A stretch of DNA of 64,000 nt, taken from Sipunculus nudus. Its lineage: Eukaryota > Annelida > Sipuncula > Golfingiida > Sipunculidae. Made by a program: the position numbers and the translations under genes. The stretch is taken from the NCBI GenBank assembly GCA_026874595.1, contig CM049306.1:74711642-74775641 (forward strand), written 5' to 3'. The notes below the pieces were generated by a model. The model saw nothing but the letters and a program-made list of their open reading frames with translations. It ran no database searches and was not told the DNA's origin. Positions 60,501-64,000 of this stretch are shown here, piece by piece; position 1 is the stretch's first letter, and each line of letters starts with the position of its first letter.

Positions 60501-63088
60501 AAAACTTTATGTAATCTAATATCAGGGCCATCAATAATCATTTGTAATGTTGATACTGCATGGATTCTTCTCTCTGACATTGATAACAGGACTGCCAAAG
60601 GTAAATGACCGACAAAAAGAGTAAGACCTCTGGAAAAACACAAGTAGATTTTTTAAAAATAAAGAGTGAAAAAAAGAGAAAAATTAGCGGCAATTCTCCA
60701 TTTTTTATCACAGACTGAATAAAAATATGCTTCACATACTACAAATGTGTATATACATGGTTCCCAAAGTCAGAAACATACATGGTGCAAATCCCCCTGC
60801 ATGAAGATAAGGGCATTTAATTTCCACATGTTGTGGCACATGCTGGAAATTTGTACACACATAAAAATTGTGTTCCAATTCTTGTTCTAACTGGACTGTT
60901 AAAGCAGGAGAGAAATAGTATATAGAATTCCTTCACTGTTAAAATGAGGAATAAAAAGAGTGCTGCTGAAAAATAAGAGTGAAAAAAAGAGTAATTAGCA
61001 TCATTTTCAGAAAATCCTGAAAAAAAGAGAGACTCTTTTGATAAAAAAGTGATTTGGCAGGCCTGTGATAATCATATCTGTTGCCTTGTATCAAAGAATA
61101 TGTAAACATTAATACACTGTGTAAGTTGCACTTAGTCTGTGTTTTTATGATCAAACTTGGAATTTGAAAACCTTTACCTGCACTGAAATGATCTGAATGG
61201 GTAGAGTTCAGCAGCTCGGATGTCACTTGGTGCAAGTGGCTCTGGTACATTCAGGTATGCTGACGATAAGGCTGGTTTCTGTGCATCACTCAGCTCATGA
61301 AGTGCGAAATGCATGCACTCAGTGATGGCCTATTGTGATAAGTGATAAACCAACTGTTTGGCATTCTAATCATGCAAAAGTAAATGAAAATTATATGAAA
61401 TAAAAAGCAGTGAATCTTTTATCCATATGACATATATATTAAGATAATGTAAAGAGGAATTATTGGATTACTGAATTACTTTGATAACAGTTAATCCTGA
61501 TAAATTCTGTTACTCTCAGTATATCAGCCTCCTCATTTCAAAACTCTTATTTTTTTTATTCAAATAAAAGATTAAGGCAACTGACTAGTGTGCCATAATT
61601 ATTTAGTTGACAAATTCTACTTAATACATACAGCCAAACAAGCTAAACAGACTGAAAAACAGAGGTCAAAGGTTATAAATAAGCTTAAAAGATTTCTATA
61701 GTTGAACTTGCAGAGGTGTAGGGTGTAAAGAAGGGTGTAACAATCTATAAAAGTCAAAACATAACATTCCCACATTCACCTGCCACTCATTGGTAGTGGA
61801 TGACATTATTGTGTGTGACCACTTCACTTTTGACTTACTCAGACGTGACCAAATTGTGTGTTCCTCATTTTTGGGTGGTCATGTACCTGTAGTGGTCATG
61901 AACCAGGTGTTTACTGTAATATTACTCACACTATAAGCTGGTTGGTTTCCTGTATGCAGGTAAGTATCCCTCATACAGTGTCTGATGGCTGCCTCGAACT
62001 CAAGGAACATGACATCACGCCTCATGGAGAGAAACTGAGCCACTTTCTCTGGGTCCTGGGGGTCCTGGAGATTATCAATTTGTTTTTGGATGTCCCTCAA
62101 GTCAGCGCCTAATGTAGAAAAATGGCCCATGGGTCATGAAGCTCAGCTGCATTTTATATATTAGCTTATTATACCCATAATGGGTAAGCCATTATTAAGG
62201 CTAAGCATATAATAAATATTAAGCCTGTGGTATCAAATATGTTATGTTCCTGGCCTGTAATTAGTTCAATCTAATAATGACTTTATACAAGCACTGTAAA
62301 AGGACTTGTCCCTGTCTTATGATGAATTATCTAGAATCAGTGATTACATTATATATGAAGATGAAGAGTTGTTTAAAATAAATGAAATAATATTTTTGTT
62401 GCCAACAGATTTTGGGGGAAGGAAAAGTTGAAATAACCTAAATTGCTATGTTTTTTTACACAAAAAGTTTTAAGGCTTGCTTTCAAAAGGAGCATATGAA
62501 CAATGGGTGGAGAGTGTTAACAATAATGAGTAGCTCATAACACTGAGTTGAGAATGGAAAATCATAAACATCAAGTGTTCAGCTGCTTTACAGCAAAAAT
62601 TATCAGTCTTTTCAGGTATTGTAAATTGTAAATGTTTAACATATTAATTTTGTGTGTGAATCTACCATTAAATTTCCTGGAGGATGAGACTACTTTACCT
62701 CTTGTTTTCTTGTGTATATAATGGTTCATGAACCATGATCTTATGAATTACATGAAAATTACAGTCCATTAAAAATCAGTGTTACAGTTGTTCTAAGGAC
62801 CACTCACCAATGCCCTCAGCACCACCCCAATCAGCGGAGACAAATTCCATCTTGCGTGAGCCGAGGCGTACTTGTGAACTTCCCAGACGTGCGTGAGCAC
62901 AGAGATACTGGACGATGTCATGCAGTGCTGCTACTATATGCACACAGTGGCTGAGGGCCTGAGTACACTGTTTGTCCTCAAGAGTTTTAAACATAATAAG
63001 AATCTCATGGTAATCCGGGATGAACCAGATGTTAAACACCTTCTTCCCATCACTGGACAGTAGCCTTCTTGGACGCTCATGTAATGTC
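42388..63088 (-). CDS. CCDC162: CCDC162-like coiled-coil protein, C-terminal part: 19 exons, about 1004 residues
   Basis: Exons in transcript order: 63088-62808, 62108-61930, 61329-61178, 60073-59984, 57018-56786, 56267-56096, 55674-55524, 55071-54934, 54413-54235, 53736-53673, 52975-52719, 51293-51193, 48472-48324, 47868-47698, 47327-47232, 46525-46337, 45265-45181, 44395-44214, 42534-42388. All junctions are phase-consistent and the total is 1005 codons including the stop. The first half looks globular or helical with conserved blocks such as HDIVQYLCAHARLG and GPYPIHFWQWQQIEYNMQLC. Exons 11 and 13-16 are long charged coiled coils, then an S/P/R-rich segment and a Q-rich tail. I identify it as the ancestral CCDC162/C6orf183-type gene from recalled family similarity; the N-terminus lies right of the window. 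Biochemical function is unknown. Confidence 0.65.
42640..42900 (-). mobile_element. SINE body copy, diverged
   Basis: Shares GGCACAGCCTTCCCATTAAG, CATCCTGGGTG and AAAAATCTCACCAC with the copy at 13640-14061. Located in the last intron of the CCDC162-like gene. Confidence 0.55.
43085..43410 (-). mobile_element. SINE copy, tRNA head truncated
   Basis: Matches 13690-14015 in order: GCAGAATTCCATTCTGGTTT, GTTAACCAGGCC, GTGTAATCATCCCCAT and GGGTGGGGGCTGACCGT. It stops before the box A region. Confidence 0.65.
44214..44395 (-). CDS. CCDC162: CCDC162-like exon 18
   Basis: Acceptor TGACTTGCAG, donor GTAAGT. Low-complexity basic and Ser/Pro-rich, KKSRSRATSAGVGRSQQGSS then NWPPPVVLPANRSLTPNPDP. Probably a disordered linker. 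Phase 1 in, 0 out. Confidence 0.75.
44398..44465. repeat. Short minisatellite abutting an exon acceptor, ~20-bp unit, four copies
   Basis: TCACATGATTTAGGTAT repeated with small changes, starting directly intronic of exon 18's acceptor. Confidence 0.7.
44560..45010. repeat. Degenerate AAGTCC/GAGTCC hexamer-like array
   Basis: Runs of GAGTCCAAGTC-like words, interrupted by about 200 bp of unique DNA and a poly-C run near 44908-44922. A related array lies at 63265-63430 and 63820-63850. Confidence 0.6.
45181..45265 (-). CDS. CCDC162: CCDC162-like exon 17
   Basis: Acceptor TTTTTTCCAG, donor GTAGGA (weak). MYDFETTSLYSRPQTAIGVP then TVSASAAS. Phase 0 in, 1 out. Confidence 0.7.
46337..46525 (-). 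CDS. CCDC162: CCDC162-like exon 16, coiled coil
   Basis: Acceptor GTGTTACAG, donor GTCTGT (weak). 63 codons, LEELEDKDSMLKYLSDAQDK on to QRVDELQAQ; heptad-like charged helix. Phase 0 to 0. Confidence 0.8.
46703..46994. mobile_element. GGCC-ended MITE, copy 2 (inverted relative to copy 1)
   Basis: AGGCCAAAAAAGGCATGGTT at one end and GGTGCCTGAGAACCATACCT near the other. Interior TCATATGATCAGGGGAAAGC is the inverse of copies 1 and 3. In the intron between exons 15 and 16. Confidence 0.7.
47232..47327 (-). CDS. CCDC162: CCDC162-like exon 15, coiled coil
   Basis: Acceptor CATATTTCAG, donor GTAAGA. 32 codons, LREKKEKSHEAKQRAQSQKQ on to ANIEKL. Phase 0 to 0. Confidence 0.8.
47698..47868 (-). CDS. 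CCDC162: CCDC162-like exon 14, coiled coil
   Basis: Acceptor CTACTCCACAG, donor GTAAAA. 57 codons, QANLKHDLDSSRRKNLELHM on to EEVKKQLEKE. Phase 0 to 0. Confidence 0.82.
48324..48472 (-). CDS. CCDC162: CCDC162-like exon 13, coiled coil
   Basis: Acceptor TTCTTCCCAG, donor GTAAGT. DDEFTNREKDHAKQVREVQE on to NWKQTQKNINHTKL. Phase 1 in, 0 out. Confidence 0.82.
48473..49790. other. Intron of the CCDC162-like gene, nothing recognised
   Basis: AT-rich intron sequence. No supported exon or named repeat. Confidence 0.45.
49795..50472 (+). mobile_element. Element E: hairpin-ended repeat with three internal tandem units
   Basis: Terminal hairpin 50445-50456 (ATACTCCCGTCA) with 50459-50470 (TGACGGGGGTAT). 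Its outer arm is the inverse of ATACCCCCATTA at 49804-49815 (10 of 12). Inside, TTAAATATGCATG-type units start near 50002, 50141 and 50292. It is the same architecture as A, B and C with a different stem. The left boundary is approximate. Confidence 0.5.
50473..51190. other. Intron of the CCDC162-like gene, weak repeats only
   Basis: Phrases such as TGTCAAGG.TRTCCATATT recur near 50685 and 50790, suggesting a degraded tandem repeat. No exon seen. Confidence 0.35.
51193..51293 (-). CDS. CCDC162: CCDC162-like exon 12
   Basis: Acceptor ATTTCTGCAG, donor GTGAGC. NDLHDDVYEKISETRRETID on to KLKQRLGAKS. Phase 2 in, 1 out. Confidence 0.78.
51662..51936. mobile_element. GGCC-ended MITE, copy 3
   Basis: Same orientation as copy 1: AGTATGGTTCTCAGGAACCG near the left end, GCTTTTCCCTGATCATATGA inside, GTGCCTGAGATTTTACC and GGCCTT at the right. 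It is more decayed at the right end. Confidence 0.65.
52080..52520. repeat. Family F repeat, diverged copy
   Basis: Shares GACAGACACTCCAAAAC, a GCATGAGAGCAATC block, TATTTAGGAAAGTTATC-like sequence and CTGACAGACAGACAG with copies at 59095-59460 and 63438-63812. Begins AATTCATGTCCTC. Confidence 0.6.
52719..52975 (-). CDS. CCDC162: CCDC162-like exon 11, long coiled coil
   Basis: Acceptor ATTTTTTGTAG-type AG at 52976-52977, donor GTAAGT. About 85 codons, EIKQVKSQLASAKNNTMAEV, then ITALRAKISEMREHMMTQER and ending AFELKAKFDEF. Phase 0 in, 2 out. Confidence 0.85.
53673..53736 (-). CDS. CCDC162: CCDC162-like exon 10
   Basis: Acceptor GTTCCAG, donor GTGAGC. YTMYYENLLRVHHQLLYQRE then Q. Phase 2 in, 0 out. 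Confidence 0.78.
54235..54413 (-). CDS. CCDC162: CCDC162-like exon 9
   Basis: Acceptor TTATTCCACAG. QMKESFTISKPQIAEEFIEE on to TREKSNYE. The donor GTTTAA is weak but is the one that keeps phase with exon 10 (out phase 2). Confidence 0.78.
54934..55071 (-). CDS. CCDC162: CCDC162-like exon 8
   Basis: Acceptor TTATTTCAG, donor GTATGT. 46 codons, LLKLMENLECHMISEVRKKL on to GALPTDLWKKP. Phase 0 to 0. Confidence 0.82.
55524..55674 (-). CDS. CCDC162: CCDC162-like exon 7
   Basis: Acceptor GTTTCCACAG, donor GTATGT. KEYQKEVLYPVYQSVARKYG, then AELYDGLVTDNQPIAIPKGA and EMEIKTKQ. Phase 2 in, 0 out. Confidence 0.85.
56096..56267 (-). CDS. CCDC162: CCDC162-like exon 6
   Basis: Acceptor GACTTACCAG, donor GTCAGT. 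TPERKSLSLIQQPIESYQVL, then WKRLEMLKEDWGKKRLGTES and VVLYRNY. Phase 1 in, 2 out. Confidence 0.85.
56786..57018 (-). CDS. CCDC162: CCDC162-like exon 5
   Basis: Acceptor ATAATTACAG, donor GTGATT (weak, but required by phase). HVAHGEILGVSLLMEDVLLS, then an acidic/Ser-rich stretch (EDNNEDGSQREGG) and FRRKKKHGWSQ. The acceptor is the first unit of the adjoining minisatellite. Phase 2 in, 1 out. Confidence 0.78.
57009..57395. repeat. ~42-bp minisatellite seeded on an exon acceptor, left part
   Basis: Units read CATGTCTGTAATAATTACAC, then ATCATTACAATACATACACA. On the minus strand each carries TATTACAG|ACATG, a copy of the exon 5 acceptor. About ten units lie here and two more beyond the B insertion, to about 58960. 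Confidence 0.85.
57396..58857 (+). mobile_element. Element B, longest copy (1462 bp), inside the minisatellite
   Basis: CTAGAATACAGG to TTTTGGCAGATAT, AA on both sides; removing the element and one AA restores a minisatellite unit (CTGCAATAATTACAC). Subterminal GTATCCGCCAAAA at 57428-57440. About eight internal half-units of about 140 bp marked by GGTGGCGCCACC or variants near 57546, 57695, 58100, 58250 and 58530. The 3' block with GACCCGATAATTTGTGTAAG, GGTCAAAAACATAG and the hairpin is shared with 38350-38500. Confidence 0.85.
58858..58960. repeat. Minisatellite, right part
   Basis: Continuation of the 42-bp array after the B insertion. Confidence 0.75.
59095..59460. repeat. Family F repeat, about 365 bp
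   Basis: AAATTTGTGGATTTTATGTC at the left, GAAGATGTCTCCACATGTCA inside, then CAGACAGACACTCCAAAACC and, near the end, CAATGTCATCCATTCTGCAG. Near-colinear with 63438-63812. Confidence 0.7.
59984..60073 (-). CDS. CCDC162: CCDC162-like exon 4
   Basis: Acceptor TATGTTACAG, donor GTGAGT. QGPYPIHFWQWQQIEYNMQL then CLAGLKEVD. Aromatic-rich and likely strongly conserved. Phase 2 to 2. Confidence 0.85.
61178..61329 (-). CDS. CCDC162: CCDC162-like exon 3
   Basis: Acceptor TATCACAATAG, donor GTAAAG. AITECMHFALHELSDAQKPA, then AYLNVPEPLAPSDIRAAELY and PFRSFQC. Phase 0 in, 2 out. Confidence 0.85.
61930..62108 (-). CDS. CCDC162: CCDC162-like exon 2
   Basis: Acceptor TTCTACATTAG, donor GTGAGT. ADLRDIQKQIDNLQDPQDPE, then SMRRDVMFLEFEAAIRHCMR and HTGNQPAYS. 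Phase 1 in, 0 out. Confidence 0.85.
62122..62152 (-). repeat. Relic of a family A 5' terminus next to a splice acceptor
   Basis: GGCCCATGGGTCATGAAGCT then CAGCTGC closely resembles CAAGTGACCCATGGGTCATG followed by ACGCTCAGCTGA at 35730. It ends about 14 bp intronic of the exon 2 acceptor. Confidence 0.5.
62808..63088 (-). CDS. CCDC162: CCDC162-like, first visible exon
   Basis: Acceptor TATTTCATCAG, donor GTGAGT. 281 bases: TLHERPRRLLSSDGKKVFNI, then WFIPDYHEILIMFKTLEDKQ, HDIVQYLCAHARLGSSQVRL and ADWGGAEGI. Begins phase 2, so at least one more exon lies upstream, beyond 64000 as far as I can see. Confidence 0.85.
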
Positions 63089-63264
63089 CTGATGAAATAA
63101 AAAAAAAATCAATATAACCCTGAAAAAACTAACCTAATTAATTCATTTTAAATATTTTGTTTCAGGTTTACAAAAAAATGTATTTATATATTCACACAAA
63201 TAAAATTTTTTCTCCTCCATTTACATTTAAAATGACCACTTGAATAAACAGTATAATATATCAG

Positions 63265-63850
63265 TGATGTAGTCGAGTCCACACCATACAAGTCTGATTG
63301 CAAGTCCAAGTCCAGCCCAATTAAGTCCAAGTTCATGTCCAAGTCCACCTTCTTCTAGTCTGAGGCATTTGGAACCTGAGCCCAAGTCAGAGTCAGAGTC
63401 CAGGACCCTTGAGTCCAAGTATGTGTCCCTAAAATGCAAATTTGTGGAATTCATGTCCTCCCCTTCCGCCTCTTGTTGTCCCCCTTTTGCCTTCTCAATA
63501 TGTTTAAACCCCCCCTGAAGATGTCTCCACATGTCATAGTGCCTGTGTTTTAGTTTTCATTGTCCCCTAAAGATGTCTCCACGTCATAATTTTTTTGTGA
63601 ATTGGAAACAAATGGGAAAGCTTTTTTGTAGCTTGTGATAATAATTTTTCAGACAGACACTCCAAAACCAATCCCAACCAAGGTATGCATGAGAGCAATC
63701 ACTGACCATAATTTGAATAAAATTGGATAATATTGGAAATGAAAACCTGACGGACAGATGGACAGACAGACAAACCCAAATCAATGCCCCCATTCCACAG
63801 AAGCAGGTTACAAAAAAAGTGGACTCCAAGTCTGGACTCAAATCCTACAA
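63265..63850. repeat. AAGTCC array with a nested family F copy
   Basis: Array words AAGTCCAAGTCCAG and GAGTCAGAGTCC at 63265-63430 resume at about 63820 (GTGGACTCCAAGTCTGGACT) after a family F copy at about 63438-63812. This suggests insertion of F into the array. Confidence 0.6.
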
Positions 63851-64000
63851 CCCTGTAATATATTATATTGTGAAATAATATAAAATGTAATATATCATAT
63901 CACATCAATGCTATGAACTATTTGCTGTTCCTCCTAAATGCCATAAGACAATGAAAATATCTGACAGAAACATCAGTAGAACTTGTCATGGCATATATGG

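Overview
The window is AT-rich, intron-rich eukaryotic nuclear DNA, and it points to an invertebrate metazoan. I favour a mollusc or another lophotrochozoan because of the dense load of short non-autonomous repeats with internal tandem units. That taxonomic guess is inference. Most long open frames are chance or repeat-derived. Real coding sequence is short exons with GT-AG junctions and consistent phases. Coordinates of exons were read by eye from splice consensus, phase and protein similarity recalled for the families.

Three genes are supported. (1) On the minus strand, the first two coding exons of an ELAPOR1/2 (KIAA1324) homologue lie at 12764-12651 and 8914-8791; the rest runs off the left edge. 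(2) On the plus strand, a complete three-exon CFAP276 (C1orf194) gene of 166 codons lies at 23457-32248, with an exact RFX X-box match about 105 bp upstream of its ATG. (3) On the minus strand, the last 19 coding exons (about 1004 residues) of a CCDC162-like coiled-coil gene lie at 63088-42388; its 5' part is beyond the right edge. ELAPOR and CFAP276 are head to head, as in human 1p13.3, so this looks like an old divergent pair stretched to about 10.7 kb by repeats. CFAP276 and the CCDC162-like gene converge.

The rest is mobile and repeated DNA. The dominant signal is a set of families (called A, B, C and E here) that share one architecture. Each has a subterminal motif near one end that is the inverted copy of the outer arm of a terminal 3-nt-loop hairpin at the other end. 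Each has internal tandem units, and families A, B and C repeat a GGTGGCGCCACC-type palindrome. B and C run CTAGA to GATAC and always sit between AA dinucleotides. The hairpin stem sequence changes together with the subterminal motif from family to family. This resembles non-autonomous Helentron-like (rolling-circle) elements. No Rep/helicase gene is present in the window.

Layout: 0.2-1.4 kb element C; 1.8-3.3 kb two tandem D units; 3.3-8.8 kb ELAPOR intron; 8.8-10.1 kb ELAPOR exon 2 and a minisatellite carrying a B copy; 10.5-11.2 kb hAT-type MITE; 12.65 kb ELAPOR exon 1; 13.6-14.1 kb tRNA-derived SINE; 15.2-16.6 kb foldback element; 20.4-21.4 kb microsatellites; 22.1-23.1 kb TIR element with 9-bp target duplication; 23.3-33.1 kb CFAP276; 27.1-30.5 and 35.7-40.2 kb two near-identical inverted A composites bracketing CFAP276 exons 2-3; 42.4-63.1 kb CCDC162-like exons with SINE, MITE, minisatellite and further B/E copies in the introns.
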